Source: a virus. From it: DNA of 40,988 nucleotides. The stretch's first letter is position 1. Every line of letters starts with the position of its first letter. The translations under genes were made by a program, and so were the position numbers. Below the pieces are notes generated by a model, which did no database searches, was not told the origin of the DNA, and was given only the letters and a program-made list of their open reading frames with translations. Positions 17,001-25,984 of the stretch are shown one piece after another. The DNA lies in IMG/VR virus record IMGVR_UViG_3300023271_000005, positions 1 through 40,988 of that record. One strand, written 5' to 3'.

Positions 17001-18665
17001 ACGAGTAAACTTGTTTATGATATGCAGCAGATGCAGAAAACGGGAATGCTCGAAGGGGATGTGAATGGAGCCCTCGACCATGTAGTGAGGGGTGTGCTCG
17101 ATCGCGTGAATGGGATTCCCACCCTACAGAACCATCCCGACTGGCTGAATATGTCCGTGGAGGACATGATGGAGCACCAACAGAACGCATTGAGAGTTAC
17201 TTCGGAGTATCTTTCCCAGACCTACGCTGATGTGCACATTGGGCCTGTACAAGTGGCGCGTGGTCAGGAAACCACTCTATTGACTCACGCGCTCCTTGGT
17301 GGACGCCGACCTCTCAAGGTCCAGGTTGACGACATTGTTGATAGGGATGGACGCTTATTCCCTTCAGGGCGTTATTACGATGAAGGCACCGGGGAGATGG
17401 TAGAGTTTGACGCTTATTCGGCGTACATGGACGAACTTGAACAGAACCAAGATGCTGACCCGATGAACTTTGGCGCGGCGGGCGGGGTGACCTTCACCGT
17501 GGCTCCAGCGCCACCCGAGGATCCAGCGCCACCCGAGGATCCTGCCCAATCACCCGCAGAGCAGGCTGCTCAGGCTGAGAAAAATGAAGCCGTGAGACTT
17601 GCTAAAGAAGCCGTTAAGCAGGACCCTGAGTCAGAGGAGGCAAAAGCGACTCTTAAACTAACCGAAGAGACACCTTTGGGAGTATTCAAGGTTGCGGAGC
17701 CTCCCGAGGAGGAGCCTTCCTCGTTCCAGATCACTGACGAGGACCCGGCGTTGCCTGAGCCTGTCGAGGAAGAGGCTGGAGTTCCTAAGGTGAAACAGGC
17801 CGCTAGGGCTTTTGCCAGTCTGAGTTCGGTACTCACGGGGCCTCTTATTAAAGAGTCTTTCCAAGATGTGGGTCCCATCCGCAGCATACTTAAGACACAT
17901 GGCTTGCCCATAGGTATCTCTAGGGCCTTTAGCCCTGACGCCAGATCAATGGGCACCTGGGAGAGTATCTGGGAGTTTGGCCCGTATGACGCTGCCTGGA
18001 TTGATCCGGAATGGCATAAGGGTGCATTCCTCTACCGGACAGCCGAACTCGATAAAGCGGACTTGCCTTTCACGAGTCAATACCTTTCCGGGGCAAGTCG
18101 GATAGCCGCGACCGAAAAACTTTCTCCGACCACTCACGAAGAGTTACGGCCACTCTGGGAGCGTATTCACGCTGAAAGAACCGATGCCGGTGGGAATGCG
18201 GAAGGGCGAGGGTATGACTTGCCGGGCAGGGTGCCTCTATTGGGAATACCTGCCGGGGAGATGGTTAAAGGGTCGGCCGCAGCCGCAGCGGGCGGCGCTA
18301 CAGTTTATGGGTTGGCCGCTGGTAGCCCGCTGGGCCCGGTCTCTGCTGGCATTGCTGGAGGAGTTGCGGGAGTTACTACTTATGTTGGCGCCTCATTCCT
18401 GCCTCAATCCACATTAAAAGAAGCCAATGCCCAATACGATCCTGGGAGCATAACGCCAGCCGAGGTTCGCTTAATGGTTGGATTTCTGTCCGTGTATGGG
18501 TCGTGGGATCGTAAACGGATGGACAATCTCAAGTTTCGACAAGCACTCACCCCTTACGACATCAAATATATGGACGATGGACATCGGTTGGCAAGGGCGG
18601 CGTTGACCGCCTTGACCGCAAGCAATAGCCCCTCCATGCATATCGAGGCACTCAAGAATGACTGA
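14016..18665 (+). CDS. Large internal virion protein, 1549 aa
   Basis: 1549 aa, starting one base after the upstream stop. Mostly helical and Ala/Glu/Lys/Gln-rich, in the style of ejected internal virion proteins (T7 gp15/gp16 position). A hydrophobic Gly/Ala segment lies near residues 824-840 (GVVGGAGVAVYGAGEF) and a longer one near 1420-1461. A Pro/Glu-rich spacer near 1164-1178 is encoded by two perfect 18-bp repeats (17505-17540). I see no clear lysozyme or transglycosylase motif. The last 8 bp overlap the next gene, suggesting coupled translation and assembly. Confidence 0.6.
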   Translation: MPIIEVGAPKLGMSGGGFIDPRQAVEDAIKNESEAGLLKAVSSVLGAVFSGTQKFEAKQRADTVDVAQAQINQHIGLVKQGYPKDKAVDYLVSGEWAPKGFQENQPKMFQRLMDAGVGRVDPAIVSYEHSKELDILRMRTTANRKNLTDLLEQTEVPEQASVIKDFMGGLTDEGRESIEPFVDSIVQSAAISRQVGDRARTRATVLDSASLRVTSHSIGLLDGFAKGTASFEGGDLDTFVNDHLAAAMSAGGTLKNMDSKAALEKHARKRLAWTHATLKGWADGEVSKQAQSEFVIKFNALQTAFEGVRMGSRGTIDSAHSTLQSVLSDPYWAPGVGKGNNQAAYANRESTRANYEEQARDLMESKKAAWANATEADIAWETAKQDILTNLPPEITGLLSEEDGIEQFVAEAMDWASKRSWNQKSGQAWLSSGDIKVDELVGVLAYAGNEQRKAAQKGAEAAASRELVRGAGAAGQRLLGSLLNDPDDPDATIGVSTSIAADVNVYTQFAETNPSKSDLSSYRQGVAAAYKTAIEESVPKLIASGQIVLPEGETVQQFLESIAMQMSEGLREISSTESIGTPAVTKAIANLSAMHDQHLQKTLGRRTPSSFLKAVAREIDDSVWEAVSQHQERQVTSGAVSRPFSLGGTALGRLRDAAEFRVEGGEEPGGVPIPADTLAGWQNLADGINRYEAGLRELVNNPGRVYQTGGDSDLKSAYLDRVGTASTSVAVKDAINLARGQLPSTTQSSAAWIAELDGAEISMGTDQDGNDVKVPLSRFISFSANQSSKALVTAVRSGNTSSAKNDVNDFLHSQRQSMRSRRTAGVVGGAGVAVYGAGEFVEDQIMIATMEQAMSGLEGVNTPHAVSARAGMMDFLAKLKDTSVMHFHDTKSLAGVLVGQTASVLSRLPEALQVGEAFPDSTDWDDAKYQQKTGVAALLKQYGIPGISDTVTNGEPVRSASGQARQMVQLISAVSHGAYDTWPDHMKEQGWLEAQTSKLVYDMQQMQKTGMLEGDVNGALDHVVRGVLDRVNGIPTLQNHPDWLNMSVEDMMEHQQNALRVTSEYLSQTYADVHIGPVQVARGQETTLLTHALLGGRRPLKVQVDDIVDRDGRLFPSGRYYDEGTGEMVEFDAYSAYMDELEQNQDADPMNFGAAGGVTFTVAPAPPEDPAPPEDPAQSPAEQAAQAEKNEAVRLAKEAVKQDPESEEAKATLKLTEETPLGVFKVAEPPEEEPSSFQITDEDPALPEPVEEEAGVPKVKQAARAFASLSSVLTGPLIKESFQDVGPIRSILKTHGLPIGISRAFSPDARSMGTWESIWEFGPYDAAWIDPEWHKGAFLYRTAELDKADLPFTSQYLSGASRIAATEKLSPTTHEELRPLWERIHAERTDAGGNAEGRGYDLPGRVPLLGIPAGEMVKGSAAAAAGGATVYGLAAGSPLGPVSAGIAGGVAGVTTYVGASFLPQSTLKEANAQYDPGSITPAEVRLMVGFLSVYGSWDRKRMDNLKFRQALTPYDIKYMDDGHRLARAALTALTASNSPSMHIEALKND
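17505..17540 (+). repeat. Two perfect 18-bp tandem repeats
   Basis: The unit CCAGCGCCACCCGAGGAT occurs twice in tandem and encodes a Pro-Ala-Pro-Pro-Glu-Asp spacer in the 1549-aa protein. It lies at the junction between its large helical part and the C-terminal part. Confidence 0.9.
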
Positions 18666-21600
18666 TGAAATTGATTGGGACAAGTTAGTCGGGCGATCTC
18701 TGCCGACAGGGCCTCCCGGGACTGAGGACCTGACCGTGCGGGGTAAGTATCATGTAGGTGCTTGGACTTCTGCTGGCATGCGTAGGCGCGACCAGGAACT
18801 TCAACATCTATTTGGAATGAACCGTACCGAAGGTGGGCTTACCGGGCTGGCGGCTGCTGCTGCAAACCTCGGCCTTTCTGGCGCTCAACTTTTAGGGACC
18901 ATTGCCTCAGCAGGTCAGTGGGATACTTCTGTCGATTTGCCAGATCTACTGCTCAACGAAGATCAAGGCGAGCGGTGGAGCCAGCAAAACCCTACCGATT
19001 TCAGGCTTCGTGCTGGCAAGATCCGAGGCGCTGAACTGGTCGCATACACTGCAAGTGTCGGTGACGGGGATGGTGACCCATTCCTTCGCGCATACCAAAT
19101 AGATGGCAAATTCACAAGGACCGAAATCGGGCCGGACGGGAAACGCCGCGCATTCATTACTTGGGATGCTCTCCCTGCAAATAAGCGGCGCCTATTCCAA
19201 GAGAATGTGAAGACGCCAAGAGAGGCTTTGCAGTTTTTCGAGAGCATGTCTGGCGAATATTGGAAGCAAAACCTCATCCAGCAGCACAATCTGGGTTTCT
19301 GGTCTTCCATGTCCAACGAACTTGTCGCCATGGGTGGTCAGCAAGAGTATTTCGCAGAGGATATTGCGTTGTTTTCGTTTTTTAATGCTGGCCGGAGAGT
19401 CATGCGGATTGGGAAGACAGCGCTTGAACTCAGTCGTGTCCCCGTGGCATTCAAAGCGGCCAGTGATGGTTCCAGGGTTCTACTCAAGGGTGCGGAGGCC
19501 ACTGCCGCTGTGGCCGCGGGGCAGGCGACTATGCTGGCTCGGGGGGGGCGTGCCTTGCACAACCTTGGCCTCGGCAGTGGGGCAGCAGCCAGACTACGGG
19601 AAGCCAATCACCCTGGTCAAATGCTGTGGAGGCAGCAATTGGCGGCTGGTGGCATGTTTGTCGGCATAGACCAAGCACGGGTCCAGACGATGACCATGCA
19701 AAAGAACCTACTGCTTGATAGAGAAGAGATTGGAAAGTATATCGCTTTCTCTGCTGCGTATGGCTTGGTGGGGTCTTCGCTTGTTCGTTGGCAGGTAAAC
19801 TCGATGCATAAGACTTCCCAAACGGCTCGCCATGTCAGGACTTGGGAACGGTTATACGCCGAACGGCTTGACGAGATGGCTTCAGAGTTCGGGCTGCCGT
19901 CCCGGGCAAACCTTCCCGACGAGATGGCTCTCGACGAGGCTAAACGGCTATTACGCGACATGGAGAATGACGGGTTTTCAGAGTTTGGCGAGCAGTCCAA
20001 GATGTCGGTTGCTAAATGGCTCATGGGGAGAGTCTTTAGGTATGCCGATACGATCGCCGAGGGGAGCCCTAGCCCAGTCTTTAAGCAGTTCATCCGGGAT
20101 TCTTCAGACAGCATGGCTGGGGCGAAGAGCGGTGGCAAGGGTTCGTTCGTTGCCGCCAAACAAGGCTATGAGACGAGCAATGATGCCGTTGGGACCACGA
20201 TTAAAGACTTGGTTGCTGATTCCGGGGGCCAGATGATACCAGGGTCTAGAGAGATGGAGGGCATGGCCTCTCACCACCAGGGGATGCGGGTCATCGTCGG
20301 GGAGATCGCTACTGACCACAATATCCTAGAGGAACAGATCGAGGTCGCGGTGCGTAAGTATGCTGACGAACTTGAGTGGCCGATTGCGGACTCCCAGGTG
20401 TCGGCCATCGTGAAGTCTGTGCGTATTTTCCGAGACAGACTCAACGAGAGCGTGGGCATGATGTTCGCCGCCGGGGGAGTGAACAAGAACTTTGTTGACC
20501 CAAACAATTACCACGCCGTTCGCCTTTGGCTTCTCGACAGTATTGACGCAAGGCCAGCAGCATGGCAAGAGTTGTTGAAATCTTCGCTTATCGAGCAAGG
20601 GATAGAACGCGAGTTGGCATTCCTGAGCAAGCAGAAAGGCGAGCCAGTTCTGCTTACAGATTTAGACGATGCCGCCGTCACGGCTTTGCGGGAACGGCTA
20701 GCGATTGGCACCCCGGCAGTGGCGGCTACTGCTGATGTGCCTGCACAGGCGGCCCGCAAGGGAGCAATACGAGACGCTGAAGAAATCTCTGGCAGCCTGA
20801 CAGGTGTAGACCTTAACAGGTCTAGCCCTCACGGAATGGAGGGGACCTCCGCCCACCGCTCGCGTGGAATCAAAATGGCCAGCGACTATGAGACTCGGTG
20901 GACAAACCCGGAGACGGGGCTTGAGGAGACGATCCGGGCGAGCGAGTTCATTAATAATGACCCACTTCACATCCTTGAGCATTTGACCAAGAAAATGGGG
21001 CCAGCATTATTTTCAGCCGTGGAGAACACAGAGCCCTTCGTTAAGGACTTGCTGCTCGCTGCCTCGGAACACTTCAACGCGGGCAACTTTTCCGCGGCCC
21101 ACAACCACATGGTCGCAGCGCAGATAGCCGAAATACTAAGCAATACAGGTCAGTCGGACAGGCTCCTGGTCTTCAAGAAAAACCTTGAAGTTCTTGGCGG
21201 CCTTGCCGTGGAACACCAACAAGTCCTTGGGGACTCTGCCGCATGGTTGGCCATCGGCCGGGACTTCGGGGAAGTCGCTGGCGAGAGCGTAAGACTTCAT
21301 CCTCAAACTGAGGGGTATCGGTCCGCGGAGGCCCTCCTGTTGGATATCCTGGAGGGGAACACGGGGTCCGCTGCTCACACTGCGCGGATTGAAAAAGCCA
21401 AGAGACTTCAAAGGCTTAGGGCAGAACAATACGACACTGCGAGGTATGCGGACGAGGCTGACCGTTGGGGGGGCATTGCAGACGATATGCCCCCGGAGTT
21501 GGACGAGTTAGTGCTGGGAAGGGCTCTGTCCGTCCCTGGAGCAGAACTTGCGGCAGCCCACCCGGTCGTCGGCGGTGCAGCACAGCCAAAGGCAATCCCT

Positions 21601-24600
21601 AGCGGATCCACCCCGTTAAAGGAGGTCGAAAATGCCTTGGAGGCCAAGGGGGCTGTTAAGGTAGGCCAGCATTGGATGTTGCCAACCGAAGATCTCGGAG
21701 CGGCGGCACCTGTAAAGCCTCAGCCGGTTAAGGCCGAGGTAACTAAGCCATTCAAGAAACTCGACAATACCGATGACGACATGTTTCCTGTTTATGAAGG
21801 GGAAATCGACGGGGTTCCGGTTCGCATTGTCCGTGACGAGGACGCCTCTGGCGCGACCCTGTTTGTTATAGACTCCGACTCTGTGACTATGCCAACAGGC
21901 GGCACGCATTGGGCTCGTCAAAATCAGGAGCAGCAGTTACATCTGGGAAGTTCGCTGAATGACTCTATTGAGGAAGTCCAACAGAAGATAAGGGCTAAGG
22001 ATTTCCCCTTTGACTCTGAGGGGGGGTTTGGCGCGAAGTTTGAGCAGGAAGCCCCGACTACTGCTGGCCATGTCATGCTGGAGTTGGGCGAGAGGGACGG
22101 AAGGGTTCACCTTGATTACATCCATATCGTGGAGGAACTCAGGCGGAAGGGTCATGCGAGCAGGGCCTTGGACATTATCTCCGAAGTGGCTGACGAGTAT
22201 GGATTCCCACTCCACCTAACAGTGGACGACAGGGCAACCTCAAAAGTAGCACTGAGGAAGTTCTACAAGGGTCATGGGTTTGCACTGAAGAAGAAGTCCA
22301 ATGACATGGTTAGAACTCCCTTCGAGGGTGTGAAGACTCCTAGCGGTAACAAGTTTGACGATGTTCCTACTGAGAGTTATGGAGACAATAGAGGGCCAAA
22401 CTCCTTTGGAAATCCCAGAGAACGGCAGCAAATAATCACCACGGGTAACGAAGACGGGCCCCCCGAGGTCCTGGCGGCTGCCGCTGACTTCGAGGAGTAT
22501 GCCCTAACGACACAGCCCGGGCCGCTGCCTGTGAATACTGGAGACCTGCCCAAGATCAGGGTGAAGCGCGCTGAGGGGGGACAAACGGGAGTTGGCCGGG
22601 GCGTCTGGACCAAAAGGGAAGTGCTTGCCGCTCGGGAGGCTGCCCATACGCTCTATTTCTACTTATCGAAAGAAGTCAGGAAGAGGTTCTCCGATCTCAT
22701 AGGCGAGAGTGTCGTCCCTCTGTCCCATTCAGGGCTTGGCCACGCAGTTCCCAAGGAAGCCAGGAACACGAGCGAAGCATTCATGGAGGGGATAGTCAGG
22801 TGGATGGCGGGCGACGAAGAGTTGTTAGGCTTTGCAGAACACGCGACAGACCTCCCGGCCCTGAAAGCGTTCCTCAAGGAACATGCTGATGGGTTCCGGG
22901 TTAGCCCAAAGGCCAGAACCGCGCTGGACACCCGCCGTGGCCCACTCCCCAAAGGTACCCTCACCCCGGAGCAGCAAGCCGCAAAAGATTTGGCTCAAGT
23001 CGCTAAGAGGCAGGCTGCCATAGCGAAGGAAGCCGTAACGACTATGGAAGTGGATGTTCGGAAAACCCTCCACTCCAAGGGGGCCTACGAGGAGTTGCCT
23101 ATCCCTGACTATAGGCCAACCCCAACAGCGGGAGAGGCCGCATTATCCAATGTGGCTGCTAGTGCGGCTACCGGGCAGCCTCGAAGGCTAACAGCCAAGA
23201 AGACTATCGACTCCATGCTCAGGGATGTGGTGGCGATTAGACAAGCCAGGGGCACTGGCAGCGTTGCTTCCCGAGCCGAGTTAGAGGCCCTGAGGGCTGA
23301 GGTTGGCCCAGCAGTTGAAGCGGCTATTGATCGCGTAATCTCCTTAGAGGCCACCAGGAACGGCTATGAGGGGGCTTTGAGAACCATGCACAATGTCCAG
23401 TCGGATGTGAATGAGTGGTTGTACAAGAATTCTAGAGTGCACCCGGCGTGGGGGAAGATGCTCCACGACGACATGAAGTACCGACAGCCGTTAGAGGAGT
23501 TCCTGTCAGCCTTTGACGCGGGAACCATCCATGAGATTGATCCGCGAGCCCTCAAGGGGGGGATCGTGAAGGCAGGTCAGAAACAGTATGACCGTGCCAA
23601 GGAATGGCAATGGACAGCCTACCGCATGGTAAAGGATTGGACGGAACGCTTCGGTATGGAGTCAGGTGGACGGGTCGCAAGGGAAGTCCAGTTGGATCAG
23701 TTCAAAGACATGGTGAACTTGATCCACCGAAGGACTGGCACAGAGATGGCCAGTGGCACTATGGCAGATGTGAATCGGTTTTTCCAAAAAACCGTTTACG
23801 GCGTTGCTGCTGTCCCCATGTCGTTTACCCAGTTGAACGACCTGGCCTCCCCTATGTTCGTGCTTGGAATGCGGGAGTGGGCTACTGAGTATATGCCAGA
23901 GTTTATTAGGACTCTCCGCAGGTTCAAAAAGGAAACTGGCCTGAGTTGGACGGAAATGCGGGAAGTCTTCGAGTCTTCCCATCATTACGCAACAATGGAC
24001 GGGCTGAATAACGGGCTTGGCCCCGGCAGGCTTACGCAGAACCCAGTGACCAATTTGCGTACAGGCGCGGAGTTTGATCCATTTCCGTTAGCCACTGGAA
24101 TCCCCAAACCCATCAAGAAAGTATTTGAAATAGGCGAAGAGATCTCGACCCAGGTGATCGCGCACACAATGCACCCGATCGTGGCAAGGTCAAGGATTGC
24201 GGGCGGCTGGTCTGCGGAAAAGTTGGTCTTCAAGTACCTGAAAAGCGCGCACAAGTGGGCTGAAAAGCCCGCTAACAAATTCCAAAGAACCCTTATGTTG
24301 TCTACTAAGCAGGTAGATCTAGTGAAGGGGCTGAAAACTCGCAGGGGGGCATTCAAACGCCTGACCGTTAATGACTTTATCCAGGACGCTGACCTCGACC
24401 CGGCTCAAATCAGAGTCCTTAACGAGGCCGTTAATGATAAAGGGTCTCTCCAGCAAGTATTAAGGGATCTCAAGAAAGGTCTCGACGCGGGTGAAGACTA
24501 TGGCTTGAGCAGGCTGCGGCAGTTGGGGTTTGATACAGAGACCACCGTTCGATTGGCCAAGGCCCTTGACTCTGTTGACTACGCTTGGGAAAAGTTGCCT

Positions 24601-25200
24601 ATGGTGTGGAAGCAGCGAGTAAGGACTGCGATCGTTCAATTCCAGAATAATATGAATCCTGTGCCCACGATAACCAACACGGCCAAGTGGCACCGCTCCC
24701 CGTGGGGTCAACTGGTGTTCGCTTTCATGCGATTCCTTACTGCTGCACCTTCCAGGCATCTTCCTAATGCTATGCAACGGGGGGGGCTCGGGGCCGCGCT
24801 GGCTGCTCACGCAGGAACAACTGCATGGTCTTTTATGATCGAAGGGATCCTGAGGCCACTCGCCAAGGGAGAGGGTTTGTGGGAAGGCTGGAAGAAGCCT
24901 ATAGATCAGTGGGACGACAAAGACTGGGCCCTTCTCTTGAGAATAGTTAATGGGAACGGTCAGTATGGGTTCTTGCCCGAAACCTTCAGTGCGATGCTGA
25001 GTGGACATGACAGAAGCCGACTGGCTGCCTATGCGGCTGCCAACCAGATCGCCAAGCACGGCGTCAAGGGTGGGAAGGCCTTATTCAGCGGCGAGTATGG
25101 GGAGGCCGCCAAGGAGTTAGGAATGGCTGCTGGCGGCGTCTTCGGCCTTGGGGCCCTTGAGACTGCCTGGAAGCAAACAAAGGCGTGGAGGGAAGACTAA
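18658..25200 (+). CDS. Giant polyvalent-type virion protein with GNAT-like domain
   Basis: 2180 aa, the largest gene. The architecture resembles large polyvalent proteins of phages, which enter the cell with DNA. Residues about 1137-1215 look like a GNAT acetyltransferase: LDYIHIVEELRRKGHASRAL (beta-4 and the R-x-x-G-x-A acyl-CoA loop), then LHLTV and the late FYKGHGF motif. Residues about 1320-1395 recall the metallopeptidase-like region of such proteins, but the expected HExxH is REAAH (1326-1330), followed by SEAFMEG (1372-1378), so catalysis is doubtful. The C-terminal 500 residues, with QLNDLASPMF and FAFMRFLTAAPSRHLPNA segments and a hydrophobic end, resemble the common C-terminal region of this class. 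Function beyond virion ejection is inferred. Confidence 0.65.
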   Translation: MTDEIDWDKLVGRSLPTGPPGTEDLTVRGKYHVGAWTSAGMRRRDQELQHLFGMNRTEGGLTGLAAAAANLGLSGAQLLGTIASAGQWDTSVDLPDLLLNEDQGERWSQQNPTDFRLRAGKIRGAELVAYTASVGDGDGDPFLRAYQIDGKFTRTEIGPDGKRRAFITWDALPANKRRLFQENVKTPREALQFFESMSGEYWKQNLIQQHNLGFWSSMSNELVAMGGQQEYFAEDIALFSFFNAGRRVMRIGKTALELSRVPVAFKAASDGSRVLLKGAEATAAVAAGQATMLARGGRALHNLGLGSGAAARLREANHPGQMLWRQQLAAGGMFVGIDQARVQTMTMQKNLLLDREEIGKYIAFSAAYGLVGSSLVRWQVNSMHKTSQTARHVRTWERLYAERLDEMASEFGLPSRANLPDEMALDEAKRLLRDMENDGFSEFGEQSKMSVAKWLMGRVFRYADTIAEGSPSPVFKQFIRDSSDSMAGAKSGGKGSFVAAKQGYETSNDAVGTTIKDLVADSGGQMIPGSREMEGMASHHQGMRVIVGEIATDHNILEEQIEVAVRKYADELEWPIADSQVSAIVKSVRIFRDRLNESVGMMFAAGGVNKNFVDPNNYHAVRLWLLDSIDARPAAWQELLKSSLIEQGIERELAFLSKQKGEPVLLTDLDDAAVTALRERLAIGTPAVAATADVPAQAARKGAIRDAEEISGSLTGVDLNRSSPHGMEGTSAHRSRGIKMASDYETRWTNPETGLEETIRASEFINNDPLHILEHLTKKMGPALFSAVENTEPFVKDLLLAASEHFNAGNFSAAHNHMVAAQIAEILSNTGQSDRLLVFKKNLEVLGGLAVEHQQVLGDSAAWLAIGRDFGEVAGESVRLHPQTEGYRSAEALLLDILEGNTGSAAHTARIEKAKRLQRLRAEQYDTARYADEADRWGGIADDMPPELDELVLGRALSVPGAELAAAHPVVGGAAQPKAIPSGSTPLKEVENALEAKGAVKVGQHWMLPTEDLGAAAPVKPQPVKAEVTKPFKKLDNTDDDMFPVYEGEIDGVPVRIVRDEDASGATLFVIDSDSVTMPTGGTHWARQNQEQQLHLGSSLNDSIEEVQQKIRAKDFPFDSEGGFGAKFEQEAPTTAGHVMLELGERDGRVHLDYIHIVEELRRKGHASRALDIISEVADEYGFPLHLTVDDRATSKVALRKFYKGHGFALKKKSNDMVRTPFEGVKTPSGNKFDDVPTESYGDNRGPNSFGNPRERQQIITTGNEDGPPEVLAAAADFEEYALTTQPGPLPVNTGDLPKIRVKRAEGGQTGVGRGVWTKREVLAAREAAHTLYFYLSKEVRKRFSDLIGESVVPLSHSGLGHAVPKEARNTSEAFMEGIVRWMAGDEELLGFAEHATDLPALKAFLKEHADGFRVSPKARTALDTRRGPLPKGTLTPEQQAAKDLAQVAKRQAAIAKEAVTTMEVDVRKTLHSKGAYEELPIPDYRPTPTAGEAALSNVAASAATGQPRRLTAKKTIDSMLRDVVAIRQARGTGSVASRAELEALRAEVGPAVEAAIDRVISLEATRNGYEGALRTMHNVQSDVNEWLYKNSRVHPAWGKMLHDDMKYRQPLEEFLSAFDAGTIHEIDPRALKGGIVKAGQKQYDRAKEWQWTAYRMVKDWTERFGMESGGRVAREVQLDQFKDMVNLIHRRTGTEMASGTMADVNRFFQKTVYGVAAVPMSFTQLNDLASPMFVLGMREWATEYMPEFIRTLRRFKKETGLSWTEMREVFESSHHYATMDGLNNGLGPGRLTQNPVTNLRTGAEFDPFPLATGIPKPIKKVFEIGEEISTQVIAHTMHPIVARSRIAGGWSAEKLVFKYLKSAHKWAEKPANKFQRTLMLSTKQVDLVKGLKTRRGAFKRLTVNDFIQDADLDPAQIRVLNEAVNDKGSLQQVLRDLKKGLDAGEDYGLSRLRQLGFDTETTVRLAKALDSVDYAWEKLPMVWKQRVRTAIVQFQNNMNPVPTITNTAKWHRSPWGQLVFAFMRFLTAAPSRHLPNAMQRGGLGAALAAHAGTTAWSFMIEGILRPLAKGEGLWEGWKKPIDQWDDKDWALLLRIVNGNGQYGFLPETFSAMLSGHDRSRLAAYAAANQIAKHGVKGGKALFSGEYGEAAKELGMAAGGVFGLGALETAWKQTKAWRED

Positions 25201-25514
25201 TGGATGAAATCGCTTACCAGATAGGTGCAGGCGGTCTGGTCGCCGTCCTCCTGGTCCGTGAGGTCCTGGGGTTTTTGAAACCTCGGAATGGAGCCCCCAA
25301 TGGAGCCCCCAATGGAGCCCCCAATGGTGCGTCTGCCGTCCAACAGGCACTACAACTCGAACGCTGGAAAGCAGTTGAAGAGGCTATTAGGGCCAGTACG
25401 CACACTATTCGTAATAACTCGCAGGTGTTAGAATCGCTCACACACCATATCATGGAGAGCAGGCGAGAACTCAAAGACGCCGTAGTTGAGTGTAGAGCAT
25501 CCAAGCAAAAGTAG
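25200..25514 (+). CDS. Single-membrane-span protein with coiled coil, possible lysis component
   Basis: 104 aa from MDEIAYQIGA; the ATG overlaps the upstream stop (TAATG). One predicted membrane span (about residues 9-25, AGGLVAVLLVREVLGF) is followed by an NGAP repeat linker and a helical, charged C-terminal half. Small phage membrane proteins of this form near the end of a late block often take part in lysis, but no holin or spanin family is recognised with confidence. Confidence 0.5.
   Translation: MDEIAYQIGAGGLVAVLLVREVLGFLKPRNGAPNGAPNGAPNGASAVQQALQLERWKAVEEAIRASTHTIRNNSQVLESLTHHIMESRRELKDAVVECRASKQK
25287..25330 (+). repeat. 12-bp tandem repeat (AATGGAGCCCCC)
   Basis: Three perfect copies of AATGGAGCCCCC plus a partial fourth encode Asn-Gly-Ala-Pro repeats that separate the membrane span from the cytoplasmic or periplasmic helical part. 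Copy number could vary by slippage. Confidence 0.9.
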
Positions 25515-25523
25515 TGGAGAGTC

Positions 25524-25751
25524 ATGCCAAGAAAACTGCCAAGGGATTACAAAAAAGAATACCGGGAATACCACGGTAAGAGTGAGCAGGTGGCTAACCG
25601 CTCAAAACGAAACCAAGCCAGGAGAAAAATGAAAGCAAAGCCGGGGCAGGAAGTGGACCACAAAAAGCCTCTGTCCAAGGGTGGATCGAACAGTAAGAAA
25701 AACTTGAGGGTGGTCAGCCGTAGGGCTAACAGGAAGAAAGGGGATCGATGA
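25524..25751 (+). CDS. Small HNH-like basic protein
   Basis: 75 aa, very basic. The core VDHKKPLSKGGSNSKKNLRV resembles the DH...N...N part of HNH nucleases (D, H near residues 44-45; Asn 55 and 59), with an N-terminal YKKEYREYHG segment common to small phage HNH-like proteins encoded among virion genes. It could nick DNA during packaging or simply bind nucleic acid. The ribosome-binding site is GGAGAGTC before the ATG; the stop overlaps the next gene. Confidence 0.6.
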   Translation: MPRKLPRDYKKEYREYHGKSEQVANRSKRNQARRKMKAKPGQEVDHKKPLSKGGSNSKKNLRVVSRRANRKKGDR

Positions 25752-25984
25752 GACTACTCCTGGTAGTGACATTGCTTGTGACTATCTCAGGCTGCGCGTT
25801 CTGGGATGGCTTTACCCGTGGTCTTACAGATAGTCCGGGCTTGGAAGCCTCTGGCGAGTTCACGGGCAATGTAGTGCGTGATTCGGTTCCCTTACTGCCG
25901 TCACCGTGGCGGGAGATCGTTGTAGGTTGTCTTGCTGGAGCCGCTGGTTGGGTGGCTCAGGCAAGGAAAAGAAAGGTGCGCTAA
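25748..25984 (+). CDS. Small lipoprotein, spanin-like candidate
   Basis: 78 aa. The N-terminus has a lipoprotein signal: basic start, hydrophobic stretch, and lipobox ISGC with Cys16. A second hydrophobic segment (about residues 57-70, EIVVGCLAGAAGWVA) ends in RKRK. A lipidated small protein beside other small membrane proteins late in the block suggests a spanin-type lysis role, but a normal outer-membrane spanin lacks the second span, so this remains open. The ATG overlaps the upstream stop. Confidence 0.5.
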   Translation: MRLLLVVTLLVTISGCAFWDGFTRGLTDSPGLEASGEFTGNVVRDSVPLLPSPWREIVVGCLAGAAGWVAQARKRKVR

